Source: 14-2 sp963628035 (lineage in GTDB: Bacteria > Bacillota > Clostridia > Lachnospirales > Lachnospiraceae). From it: a stretch of 7,143 nucleotides of DNA. Where the stretch lies: contig CAVGED010000004.1 of NCBI GenBank assembly GCA_963628035.1, positions 1-7,143 on the forward strand, in the 5' to 3' direction. The notes beneath the pieces were generated by a model. That model searched no databases. It was given only the letters and a program-made list of their open reading frames with translations, and was not told the origin of the DNA. Made by a program: the position numbers and the translations under genes. Positions 1-6,930 of this stretch are shown here, piece by piece; position 1 is the first letter of the stretch; the number at the start of each line of letters is the position of its first letter.

Positions 1-8
1 CGTGCCAT
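1..8 (-). CDS. 5' end of a divergent gene, probably a regulator (partial)
   Basis: On the minus strand an ATG occupies positions 8-6 and is followed by GCA and the first two bases of an Arg codon (CG), giving Met-Ala-Arg before the window ends. A perfect GGAGG lies on the same strand at 20-16, seven bases from the ATG, and a plausible promoter sits further upstream (76-48). Only the spacing and the control signals support the call. The product cannot be identified from three codons. By context, a gene divergent from a sugar-use operon is often a LacI- or AraC-type regulator of that operon, but this is inference only. Confidence 0.5.
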
Positions 9-15
9 AATATAA

Positions 16-20
16 CCTCC
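16..20 (-). promoter_or_regulatory. Ribosome binding site of the divergent gene
   Basis: CCTCC on the plus strand reads GGAGG on the minus strand and lies seven bases before the ATG at 8-6. It is the main reason to believe that a gene starts leftwards here. Confidence 0.55.
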
Positions 21-25
21 ACTAT

Positions 26-51
26 TACTGTTTATATTCCTATTTACAGTA
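26..51. repeat. Imperfect palindrome, candidate operator
   Basis: TACTGT (26-31) and ACAGTA (46-51) are perfect inverted arms, with further pairing of ATA (34-36) to TAT (41-43), so 9 of 13 symmetrical pairs match. The palindrome overlaps the -10 box and start region of the leftward promoter, a usual place for an autoregulatory operator. A dimeric regulator site is inferred, not shown. Confidence 0.35.
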
Positions 52-76
52 TAGCGCAAGTTATATATTGATTCAA
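48..76 (-). promoter_or_regulatory. Leftward promoter of the divergent gene
   Basis: On the minus strand TTGAAT (76-71) matches the -35 consensus at four of six bases, and TATACT (53-48) matches the -10 consensus at five of six. The spacer is exactly 17 bp. Transcription would start near position 41, about 33 bp before the minus-strand ATG. The -35 hexamer lies inside the inverted repeat at 67-84, so a bound protein there would block it. Confidence 0.5.
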
Positions 77-84
77 TTATCAAT
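67..84. repeat. Inverted repeat ATTGAT-N6-ATCAAT, candidate operator
   Basis: ATTGAT (67-72) and ATCAAT (79-84) are perfect inverted 6-bp arms separated by six bases. The element covers the leftward -35 box and lies about 36 bp upstream of the rightward TATAAT, so one protein could act on both promoters. Short AT-rich repeats arise easily by chance, so confidence is modest. Confidence 0.3.
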
Positions 85-96
85 GTGCCAGTACAC

Positions 97-125
97 TAGT
101 AGGTAAAAAGATATTACGATATAAT
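97..125 (+). promoter_or_regulatory. Rightward operon promoter, good -10 and poor -35
   Basis: A perfect TATAAT lies at 120-125. The hexamer 17 bp upstream (TAGTAG, 97-102) is a poor -35, so the promoter would probably need an activator. A second possible -10 (TATAAA, 136-141) is also AT-rich and cannot be excluded. The rest of 9-180 holds no gene that I can support. Confidence 0.35.
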
Positions 126-167
126 CTAAACATATTATAAATGAAGCATCGGAAGCGTGTCAAGTCT

Positions 168-173
168 GGAGGT
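168..173 (+). promoter_or_regulatory. Ribosome binding site deciding the TTG start at 181
   Basis: GGAGGT ends seven bases before the TTG at 181. The in-frame TAG at 178-180 rules out any earlier start, and the first in-frame ATG is at codon 63, so the RBS fixes TTG as the start. Confidence 0.75.
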
Positions 174-180
174 AAAATAG

Positions 181-1866
181 TTGTACATTGCGAATAAATG
201 GGGACAGGGACAGATTTTTGCTTTTTCAGCACTGGATGGAAAAACAAGTGCGGAAAATGATTTTGCAGGAACGCTCTGCGGAGATCGATTGGGAATCACA
301 TTTTATACGAAAATAAGAAGAGAGCTTGCCATAATTCCCGGTCAGATATGGGATCTGTCCTTTGATATGGTTACAGGTGACTGCATATGTGCAGTGATAA
401 ATAAAGAGAAATATTTACATATAATCTATCATGATACAAATCTTATCATTGGTGATGTAGGTTGTGATGCGGCAGTGAATGTTTTTGTGGAAGGAAACAT
501 AACCACAAAAAATATCGGTAATGTGAGCCTGCAGGATACTGCAGACGGAGATTTTACGGCACTTGCACTGGCCGATGGGAAATTTGCTTTTGCATATGGA
601 AAGAGCGCCGGGGAAGCTGTGGAAAAAGCAAGCAGAGGCCTTGGGGAAGATGTGGAAGCGGCATATAACGCGAAGCTTGATTATTATAAAAAACATCAGC
701 TTAATCATGAAAAGTATGGCAGGTTATACAGTAAGTGCATTTCCGTTATGAAGACGCAGCTTTACTCGCCGGAAGGAAACTTTGGGCAGATATGGTCAAC
801 ACCGGATCGCTTACCCCACAAGTATCTGTGGCTCTGGGATTCCGTCTTTCATGCCATTGGTCACCGCAATATCGATACGGATATAGCGCAACAGCTGATA
901 TTGTCGGTATTTGATAACCAATATGAAAATGGTATGGTGCCGCATCTGGCCACCACGAGAGAACGTTCCGACATAACGCAGCCGCCGATTCTGGCATGGG
1001 GAGCCTGGAAGGTTTATGAGAAGTCTCAGGACAAGGAATTCCTGAGAAAGGTATTCTGGCATAACAGCAAGTTTCTTCAGTGGTGTGACGCATATCGCCG
1101 TATTGGTGCGGAGCCATTGTATACATGGAAAACAGGAGATGATGTCAATTGCAGATGTGACGAATCGGGGATGGATAACTCCCCCAGATTCGATGGGGCA
1201 AAGCTCCTGCTGGCAATCGATTTCTCCTGCTTTATGGCAAATGAAATGCGGCACATGAAGAAAATAGCCGATGAAATCGGAGAAGATGGGCAGCGGTATG
1301 AGAAGGAATTTGCACAGATTTCAGAGGCGATAAATAGAAAATTGTGGGATGCTGCGGAAGGGTTTTATTATGATTACAGTGTCCAGGATCAATGTCTCAG
1401 TAAGGTGGAGACGGTGGCTTCTTTTCTGCCTCTTTATGCAGGTGTCTGTAACGAGAATCAGGCGAAAAGCCTGGTGAGGTGGCTGGAGGATCCGAATACG
1501 TTTGGAAAAGAGTTCCCGATCCCCTGCATTTCGGCAAAGCATGAAACCTATGGAACGGATATGTGGAGAGGACCTGTCTGGCTGAACTATAATTACCTTG
1601 TAATATCGGGACTTGAGGATTATGGATATAGAGAAGCAGCAGACCGGATCCGTTGGAAAACACTTAAAAATGTGAATGAATGCTATGAGAGGACCGGTAC
1701 GTTATTTGAATTCTATGACCCGGATAACAGATGTGAGCCGTGGTCATTGAATCGGAAGGGACCGGTGGTAGAGCCGTACGATATCAGAATAAGATATCAG
1801 TCCATCCGGGATTATGGATGGAGCTGCGCGGTAGTTGCTGATATGCTTCAGACAGTGCAGCAGTGA
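181..1866 (+). CDS. GH63/MGH1-like glycoside hydrolase, cytoplasmic
   Basis: This 561-residue protein has no signal peptide or membrane segment, so it should act in the cytoplasm on imported oligosaccharides. Residues ~1-170 look like a beta-rich N-terminal region, and ~180-561 an (alpha/alpha)6 barrel. Landmarks are WLWDS (D220), SGMDNSPRFD (D332), DMWRGPVW (D460-W467) and LFEFYDP (E510). These match the conserved blocks of the GH63 family and the related mannosylglycerate-hydrolase-like group, an inverting family that uses an Asp acid and a Glu base. D332 and E510 are my inferred catalytic pair. The substrate cannot be read from sequence; alpha-glucosides, alpha-mannosides or glycosylglycerate-type molecules are possible, and a trehalase-like (GH37) activity is less likely. 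It starts with TTG, fixed by the RBS at 168-173 and an in-frame stop just before. It is first in the operon, 43 nt before the lipoprotein gene. The family call is secure, the substrate is not. Confidence 0.85.
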   Translation: MYIANKWGQGQIFAFSALDGKTSAENDFAGTLCGDRLGITFYTKIRRELAIIPGQIWDLSFDMVTGDCICAVINKEKYLHIIYHDTNLIIGDVGCDAAVNVFVEGNITTKNIGNVSLQDTADGDFTALALADGKFAFAYGKSAGEAVEKASRGLGEDVEAAYNAKLDYYKKHQLNHEKYGRLYSKCISVMKTQLYSPEGNFGQIWSTPDRLPHKYLWLWDSVFHAIGHRNIDTDIAQQLILSVFDNQYENGMVPHLATTRERSDITQPPILAWGAWKVYEKSQDKEFLRKVFWHNSKFLQWCDAYRRIGAEPLYTWKTGDDVNCRCDESGMDNSPRFDGAKLLLAIDFSCFMANEMRHMKKIADEIGEDGQRYEKEFAQISEAINRKLWDAAEGFYYDYSVQDQCLSKVETVASFLPLYAGVCNENQAKSLVRWLEDPNTFGKEFPIPCISAKHETYGTDMWRGPVWLNYNYLVISGLEDYGYREAADRIRWKTLKNVNECYERTGTLFEFYDPDNRCEPWSLNRKGPVVEPYDIRIRYQSIRDYGWSCAVVADMLQTVQQ

Positions 1867-1909
1867 AGCAGGTATAGAAAATAAGGATATACTATGGAGG
1901 GAAAAGAAT

Positions 1910-4135
1910 ATGAAGAAAACGATGATGTGTCTGATCATGAGTGTAATGCTGTTTGCGCTTGCTGCTTGCGGCGGTACTGTTTCGGATGTGCCCGATGTTC
2001 CGAATACATCAGATGGGGGTAACAGACAGGAGGAAGTTCCCAAACATAAGGAACTCACGGATCCCCGTGGAAAGTCGTTGGAGAGCACAGCAACAGGGGA
2101 AAGCAATCCGCAGATTGTGAAAACACAATATGAGACAGATGATGTAGTAGTAGCTGACTATGTTCCCACAGAAATGGGATATGCGGTGGATCCCACCGGC
2201 GAGACCGACAGCACAGCGGGGATACAGGCAGCATTGTATGATTGCTATCATGCAGGAGGCGGTACAGTATACCTTCCGGCAGGAAATTATGCGATTTCCG
2301 ACACCATCCACATACCGCCATATGTTACCCTGCGCGGTGACTGGCAGGATCCTGATGTGGGAACGGAGTATGGAACGATCATAAGTGTATGGATGGAAGC
2401 GGAGGATTATGAGGGTGCAGGCGCATTTAAGATAAGCGGCTGTGCAGGCGCAGTTGGACTTACTGTTTATTATCCGCTGCAGACCCTGGATTGTATCATG
2501 CCTTATCCGTATGCGTTTTATGTTGAGGAGAACAGTGTAGAAAAGCTGCTGATGACCATCAAGGATATCACGATCATCAATGGATATCGGGGCATCGGTA
2601 CATCCGCTGTTGCATCTCATGAGCAGCTGCAATTAGATAATATCAAGGGTACGTTTCTGAAATATGGTATTAGCATTGCCAATTCATCGGATGTTGGAAC
2701 GGTAAACAATGTTGTTATCAGCAATAAGTATTGGAAGGAAGCTGCTGCAGATTGTATGAATGCAGTTGTTGCCGGAGCTGTTGATGCATATACAAAGGAG
2801 TATCTGACGGGTATGCGGATCGGCGATGTGGAGTGGACGACATTTGATAATATCTCCATTGACGGCTGCGCAGTGGGTATTCACACGGTAAAGAGCAATC
2901 GAATTGAATTTGCGGGAACCTTCTATGATCTGAACATTTCCAATTGTACACAGGGATTCATATTTGATGGTCTTGACTCGCGGTGGGGAGCATGTATTGC
3001 AAGAAGTCGCATTGAGGGCGGACTTATCAATAATACCGAAGGAAAAGTAAAGCTTTGCGGGGTTGAGGTTGTCGGAGATATCACTGAATTTGAGAAAAAT
3101 TCTGTTCTTGTAGATGATACATCTGATCTGAGCGCCTATGAAATTGACTACGAGGCTTCTTACGTAAAACCTGCTTCCAATCTTTGGGTCGCAGATATTC
3201 CGAGTGGTCTTGAAACAGACGCATCTGCCCCATTACAGAGACTTCTGGATCAAGCAAAGGAACAGGGCGGAATTGTATATGTTCCGGGTGGACTCTACTG
3301 CTTCCAAAGTCCGCTTACAGTTCCGGCAGGGGTGGAACTTCGTGGGGCAGCTTCTGTACCAACGCGCGAATCAGATGGTATTTGCGGAGGAAAAGCCAGT
3401 ATCGGAACAGTGTTCTATTGCTATTATGGAGACGATGTTTCGTCCGGCAAGGATGACCAGGCATTTATTACGCTGGCGGGCGAGAACGCAGGCTTGAATG
3501 GAATTCGCATCATGTATCCGGAAAACAGTACAAAAAGCGGCGACTATAATTCTACTTATACCGTTCGGGGAACATCCTCCGGTGTCTATGTCGTGAACAC
3601 AATGATCGTAGCCTCTGCATATGGTGTGGATTTTAAGGACTGTGATAATCATTATATAGAGGGTGTCATGACGACTTGTTACTACAATGCATTTCGTCTG
3701 GGCGGTCATGGAGGTACCATAACGAGGTGCTTACAGAACGGGACTGTCATGCAGAGAACGAAGCAATCAGGATTGAAGGACTGGATTACAGGTTCGGATC
3801 TGTTCGAATGGCTGATCGATTATGTTCTTCGCACGAATTGTGATTATATTATTGTGGATGAAGCGGAAAAACAAGTGATCTATAACGTTTTTGCTTATGG
3901 AGTAAAAACATTGGTCAATAATCAGAATTCGCAAAAAACGTATACAATTAACATAGGTACGGACAATATTGGTGCGAACTGCCCGCAGATGATCCAAAAT
4001 GGCGGAAGTATGGTGGGTATCAATATATTGCGTTATAACGGATATTCCTATGAATTGATGGCGGGGGATATAAAACTCTATAACCGGATGGCAATCAACG
4101 AGGTTGGTGAGAGAACTGCTGAGAAAAGCGAGTGA
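1910..4135 (+). CDS. Surface lipoprotein with two tandem pectate-lyase-like beta-helix domains
   Basis: This 741-residue protein starts at the ATG at 1910, chosen because GGAGGG (1896-1901) lies eight bases upstream and a lipoprotein signal peptide follows at once. An earlier in-frame ATG at 1835 lies inside the preceding gene and lacks these signals. The signal has a KK start, a hydrophobic stretch and the lipobox LAAC with the lipidated Cys at residue 20; a low-complexity linker runs to ~residue 75. Two copies of the Pectate_lyase_3/GH28-related N-terminal signature follow. The first (~85-165) has GETDSTAGIQAAL, GGGTVYLPAGNY and VTLRGDW. The second (~430-500) has LETDASAPLQRLL, GGIVYVPGGLY and VELRGA. 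Each leads into a right-handed beta-helix, about 337 residues apart. It probably binds or cuts a polysaccharide at the outer face of the membrane. I did not find the canonical GH28 catalytic motifs, so it may be a lyase, a hydrolase of another family, or a binding protein only. Confidence 0.82.
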   Translation: MKKTMMCLIMSVMLFALAACGGTVSDVPDVPNTSDGGNRQEEVPKHKELTDPRGKSLESTATGESNPQIVKTQYETDDVVVADYVPTEMGYAVDPTGETDSTAGIQAALYDCYHAGGGTVYLPAGNYAISDTIHIPPYVTLRGDWQDPDVGTEYGTIISVWMEAEDYEGAGAFKISGCAGAVGLTVYYPLQTLDCIMPYPYAFYVEENSVEKLLMTIKDITIINGYRGIGTSAVASHEQLQLDNIKGTFLKYGISIANSSDVGTVNNVVISNKYWKEAAADCMNAVVAGAVDAYTKEYLTGMRIGDVEWTTFDNISIDGCAVGIHTVKSNRIEFAGTFYDLNISNCTQGFIFDGLDSRWGACIARSRIEGGLINNTEGKVKLCGVEVVGDITEFEKNSVLVDDTSDLSAYEIDYEASYVKPASNLWVADIPSGLETDASAPLQRLLDQAKEQGGIVYVPGGLYCFQSPLTVPAGVELRGAASVPTRESDGICGGKASIGTVFYCYYGDDVSSGKDDQAFITLAGENAGLNGIRIMYPENSTKSGDYNSTYTVRGTSSGVYVVNTMIVASAYGVDFKDCDNHYIEGVMTTCYYNAFRLGGHGGTITRCLQNGTVMQRTKQSGLKDWITGSDLFEWLIDYVLRTNCDYIIVDEAEKQVIYNVFAYGVKTLVNNQNSQKTYTINIGTDNIGANCPQMIQNGGSMVGINILRYNGYSYELMAGDIKLYNRMAINEVGERTAEKSE

Positions 4136-4155
4136 AGATTTACAAATTCAGGAAG

Positions 4156-4161
4156 AGGAGG
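4156..4161 (+). promoter_or_regulatory. Ribosome binding site deciding the ATG start at 4168
   Basis: AGGAGG, preceded by further purines, ends six bases before the ATG at 4168. It favours that start over the GTG at 4132, which overlaps the previous stop codon, has no comparable RBS and would add 12 basic residues before the signal-anchor. Confidence 0.7.
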
Positions 4162-4167
4162 TTCATT

Positions 4168-6807
4168 ATGAAGGAATGGTTTGCGGCGAACAAGGTGAAA
4201 GTATGTGTGATCATTGGCGTGCTGTTGCTGCTGTCGGTGGCCGGGATCGCAATCGGATTACATTTACGGGGAGATGATAAAACAACGGTGGCCGAAGAAC
4301 CGGGTAAAACAACGGATGAAGAACCGAAAACACAGGAAACCTGGTCGTTTAAACAGTATGAGTATGAAGCGCCGGGGTATTTGGACAATTATGATGATAT
4401 TGGCGTTATGATTATGGATTGTGATGCAAAGTCTTCCTTTAAGAGGATTGAAAATGCGTTGTTTACCAGCAGAGAGAACGAATATGTGCAAGGTACAGGA
4501 GCACTGAACCTGGTTAATCTGCGCTATAAGGATCTGACCCCGTGGGCGCATCTGGAGCCGGTAGATATTTCAGACTATGCAAAGGGCAGTGTGCATGTGG
4601 CCTTGTATGTAAGTGATCCAAAGTATCTGGGCGGTAAGCCGATCGTTATGGAGCTGACGAGCGGAGGCGTACAGGATAAGGATGAGCTTAGCTGGTATAT
4701 CTCACCTACGGTCCTTCATGCAGGCTGGAATGAATTATACCTTGGGATAGAGGATGCAAGACTTACGGGAAAGCCGGATCTGAAATCAATTAATTTCTTC
4801 CGAACCTATGCTACCGGCGGAAGTATGGGACTCCAGGTGTATATGGATGCCGTATATGCCACGGATACGCCGAGAATGGATGTAAACGGGCCGGTGGAAT
4901 ATGCAACTGCAAAGCCGGGGTATCTTTTGGATTTCGATACGCTAAAAGGACTTAGCTCAGACGGTGTCATGGCTCTGTCAGAGAAAGAGGGCAGCTATAA
5001 AGAAGGGATTGCAGCGGTATCCGTCAAAAATCCAACACTCGTCTGGGTGAGCGCGAATATGAATCCGACGGATATAACAGAGTATCGGAATGGAAAAATT
5101 TCTTTCTGGATGTATATAGATAACGCGGCATATGTGCGGGGTGGTAAGATCGTTGTAGAACTCACCAGTTCGGGAACCTGCGACATCAATGAAATTGCAT
5201 GGAGCATTCCCGGAGACAGCTTAAATACCGGCTGGAACCAGGTGAGACTGGCGTTTGCAGAAGCGAAAACGAAAGGAAATCCGAATCTGAAGGGACTGAA
5301 TTTTATGCGCCTGACCGGACAGATATCGGGGGAGGCGGTCATAATCCTGGATGATATCCGTGCGATAGCGAATGCAGGTGAGATAGTCCCGGATGGCACC
5401 ACGGTTGATACAGAAGTAGATGGGATGATTTTCAGTGGCGACAGTTTTAAATACGTAAGCGTGTACAGTGAGAGCTTGTATGAAATAACCAGAGAAGAAG
5501 GCGAATATGTACAGGGAACCGGAGCATTTAAGAGCACCGGAGCAGGCCAGATACGTCTGCAGGGCAAATTAAAAGAGGCAAAGGATATCTCGGCATATCA
5601 GGAAGGGGGCATTGAGTTCTCACTGTATCTAAGAGATAAGAGCCTGCTGAAAGCAACCGCATTGCTTGTGGAGCTCACCAGTGCAGGGAAGGCCGATGCA
5701 GAAGAATTGTGTTGGGAGATCCCGCTGAAAGATCTGAAGGATGGCTGGAATACAGTCAGACTGAAATTCGAAGACGTCGCATCCAAAACAGGAACGATGG
5801 ATTATACGAGGGTTGACTACTTCCGAATGTATCTGAATGCAGTAGAGACAAATACAGATATTGTCTTTATCGTAGATGATATACATGCCGTACCGAAGGA
5901 GACATTTGGAGATGATCCACATATCGAAGGTATGATCCTTGACTGTGACAGCACAAAGAATGTTGCCTCATCTGTTCTGTCCAACGGAGCGTTCAGTATC
6001 ACAGAGAGCCAGGAGGAGCATAAACAGGGAACAGGTGCTTTTAAGAGTGTAGGTACTACATTGGTATGGTGGGGAGTGAAGCTGAAAGAGGCAGTAGATA
6101 TCACCGCATATGAAGAGGGTGCGCTCCACCTTTGGTTATACGTAAGCGATCCGACACTGATCACCACATCTACCGTGGCTGTGGAGCTGGGAAGCGGCGG
6201 AACAAATGATGTGGATGAATTGGAATGGAGAATACCAACGGATTCTTTAAAGACAGGGTGGCAGGAAGTTTATCTTGATTTTGGAAAGGTGAACGGAAGA
6301 CTGGGCAAGACGAATCAGAGTAAGATTGACTGGTTCCGGGTATATGGCGCAGCAAAAAGCGGCCTGACAGTCATGGTAGACGATGTGAGGGCGACATTGG
6401 AAAAAGGAGATGATAAAGTAACGGAGTGGATCATTTATAAAGATGTGACAATACCAAATACGGGGCAGTTCATTACAACCGGACTGGGATTAAATCTGAA
6501 CAAAACAGCAGCGGACAAAAAGAATCTCATGCTGTATCTGAACATAAATATCCCGGAAAAGGTGTATAACACCATCAATGCGCTGTACATAGAATTGTGC
6601 CAGGCAGAGGCCGATAAATATGAGTACCAGTTCACGATAAAGAAGTCGGAACTGAAAGCGGGTGAGAATGTATATGAACAAACGAGAACCGGTATGGAAT
6701 ACGGAATCGTTTCGGCATTGAGTGTACTGCTGTTTTTCATTCTTGGTGTTTTGAGTATCATACAATTTACCGGTATGAGAAAAGTGGAAAAGTCAGTTCT
6801 GGGATAG
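4168..6807 (+). CDS. Membrane-anchored protein with four CBM-like repeats, fused at its C-terminus to a permease tail
   Basis: This 879-residue protein has a signal-anchor helix at ~10-31, then an acidic/Thr-rich linker, then four homologous domains at ~79-233, 251-402, 419-577 and 588-745. Each ends in a (L/V/M)(D)D(I/V)xA strand and contains an E-L-x-S-x-G block, an (E/D)E(L/I)xW block and a GW(N/Q)x(V/L) block. The pattern suggests beta-sandwich modules of the galactose-binding/CBM type, so glycan binding at the cell surface is the inferred role. No catalytic domain is seen. A divergent fifth copy (~746-836) has the matching IEL and KAGENVY segments but stops short of its last strands. Residues ~843-879 then form a hydrophobic helix with a basic tail that reads like the end of a MalF/UgpA-type sugar permease. 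I infer that the gene is a chimera made by deletion; a natural C-terminal anchor is the alternative. The permease remnant starts 13 nt downstream. Confidence 0.75.
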   Translation: MKEWFAANKVKVCVIIGVLLLLSVAGIAIGLHLRGDDKTTVAEEPGKTTDEEPKTQETWSFKQYEYEAPGYLDNYDDIGVMIMDCDAKSSFKRIENALFTSRENEYVQGTGALNLVNLRYKDLTPWAHLEPVDISDYAKGSVHVALYVSDPKYLGGKPIVMELTSGGVQDKDELSWYISPTVLHAGWNELYLGIEDARLTGKPDLKSINFFRTYATGGSMGLQVYMDAVYATDTPRMDVNGPVEYATAKPGYLLDFDTLKGLSSDGVMALSEKEGSYKEGIAAVSVKNPTLVWVSANMNPTDITEYRNGKISFWMYIDNAAYVRGGKIVVELTSSGTCDINEIAWSIPGDSLNTGWNQVRLAFAEAKTKGNPNLKGLNFMRLTGQISGEAVIILDDIRAIANAGEIVPDGTTVDTEVDGMIFSGDSFKYVSVYSESLYEITREEGEYVQGTGAFKSTGAGQIRLQGKLKEAKDISAYQEGGIEFSLYLRDKSLLKATALLVELTSAGKADAEELCWEIPLKDLKDGWNTVRLKFEDVASKTGTMDYTRVDYFRMYLNAVETNTDIVFIVDDIHAVPKETFGDDPHIEGMILDCDSTKNVASSVLSNGAFSITESQEEHKQGTGAFKSVGTTLVWWGVKLKEAVDITAYEEGALHLWLYVSDPTLITTSTVAVELGSGGTNDVDELEWRIPTDSLKTGWQEVYLDFGKVNGRLGKTNQSKIDWFRVYGAAKSGLTVMVDDVRATLEKGDDKVTEWIIYKDVTIPNTGQFITTGLGLNLNKTAADKKNLMLYLNINIPEKVYNTINALYIELCQAEADKYEYQFTIKKSELKAGENVYEQTRTGMEYGIVSALSVLLFFILGVLSIIQFTGMRKVEKSVLG
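4402..4866 (+). repeat. CBM-like domain repeat 1 of 4
   Basis: Residues ~79-233. It begins GVMIMDCD and contains EYVQGTGAL, MELTSGG, DELSWYI and GWNELYL, and ends with YMDAVYA. It has the first 'QGTGA' motif, also seen in repeats 3 and 4. Confidence 0.75.
4918..5373 (+). repeat. CBM-like domain repeat 2 of 4
   Basis: Residues ~251-402. It begins GYLLDFD and contains VELTSSG, NEIAWSI and GWNQVRL, and ends with ILDDIRA. It is the most divergent of the four at its N-terminal part, where the QGTGA motif is replaced by EGIAAV. Confidence 0.75.
5422..5898 (+). repeat. CBM-like domain repeat 3 of 4
   Basis: Residues ~419-577. It begins GMIFSGD and contains EYVQGTGAFKS, VELTSAG, EELCWEI and GWNTVRL, and ends with IVDDIHA. 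It is closest to repeat 4 (shared QGTGAFKS and KLKEA). Confidence 0.75.
5929..6402 (+). repeat. CBM-like domain repeat 4 of 4
   Basis: Residues ~588-745. It begins GMILDCD and contains KQGTGAFKS, VELGSGG, DELEWRI and GWQEVYL, and ends with MVDDVRA. The distance between equivalent glycines is 172, 168 and 169 residues along the protein, which shows regular tandem duplication. Confidence 0.75.
6403..6678 (+). other. Truncated, divergent fifth CBM-like domain
   Basis: Residues ~746-837. The segments LMLYLNI, IELCQAEADKYEYQFTI and KAGENVY line up in order and spacing with the LYV, VELGSGG..DELEWRI and KTGWQEVY blocks of the complete repeats. The next ~40 residues expected (F-x-R-x-Y and the terminal DD strand) are absent, and the text changes to a transmembrane helix. 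The domain's start is also unlike the other copies. Confidence 0.5.
6694..6807 (+). pseudogene. 3' remnant of a MalF/UgpA-type sugar ABC permease fused in frame
   Basis: The last ~37 residues of the 879-residue protein start MEYGIVSALSVLLF and continue through a hydrophobic helix to IQFTGMRKVEKS. This is the layout of the final helix of first-position CUT1 permeases, where a (Y)GxxSAxSxxLF motif opens the last membrane span and an IQ-(F/R) plus basic tail closes it (family knowledge from memory). The next gene starts 13 nt later and is the matching second permease, the usual gene order in these operons. The remnant has no start of its own and is read only as part of the chimera. The junction is probably within ~6670-6695. 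Confidence 0.55.
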
Positions 6808-6820
6808 GAGGAAGGATGGA

Positions 6821-6913
6821 ATGAGAAAAAGAAAATTCAGACTCAGGCCCATGGAATTGCTGGGAAAATTATGTGTTTTGGTTTATGCGGTTGCATTGAT
6901 GGTTCCTCTTTAT
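6821..6913 (+). pseudogene. MalG/UgpE-type sugar ABC transporter permease, cut off by an insertion
   Basis: AGGAGG at 6806-6811, overlapping the previous stop codon, precedes the ATG at 6821. The 31 codons encode a basic N-terminus (RKRKFRLRP) and the start of a hydrophobic helix ending VALMVPLY. This is the typical beginning of second-position CUT1 permeases, where the helix continues as (I/V)P(L/F)(Y/L) followed by a hydrophobic residue and then the TSFK-like loop. After Tyr31 the frame reads DSSREHS and meets TGA at 6935-6937, so the gene is broken. The sequence after the break is the left end of an IS element. The rest of the permease should lie beyond the far end of that element, outside the window. 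Confidence 0.75.
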
Positions 6914-6930
6914 GATAGTAGCCGAGAACA

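Noticed and set aside
1835..1909. Upstream ATG at 1835 as the start of the lipoprotein gene
   Set aside because: It lies inside the end of the hydrolase gene, has no ribosome site, and would bury the lipoprotein signal peptide behind 25 polar residues. The ATG at 1910 has GGAGGG eight bases upstream and is followed at once by the signal.
2009..2632. A 207-codon open frame on the minus strand
   Set aside because: It lies wholly antisense to the beta-helix lipoprotein gene, shows no domain signature or ribosome site, and is rich in Cys, Ile and Arg in the manner of shadow frames.
4132..4167. GTG at 4132 overlapping the previous stop as the start of the repeat protein
   Set aside because: The overlap is suggestive of coupling, but there is no good ribosome site for it, whereas AGGAGG lies six bases before the ATG at 4168.
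4995..5567. A 190-codon open frame on the minus strand
   Set aside because: It is antisense to the CBM-like repeats, and its content mirrors those repeats read backwards. The plus-strand protein has clear repeated conservation.
4402..6402. CRISPR or DNA-level satellite array
   Set aside because: The periodicity is ~510 bp and is conserved at protein level with diverged DNA. There are no short identical repeats with unique spacers.
6816..6824. ATG at 6816 as the permease start
   Set aside because: It meets a stop after two codons. The ATG at 6821 gives the recognisable permease N-terminus.
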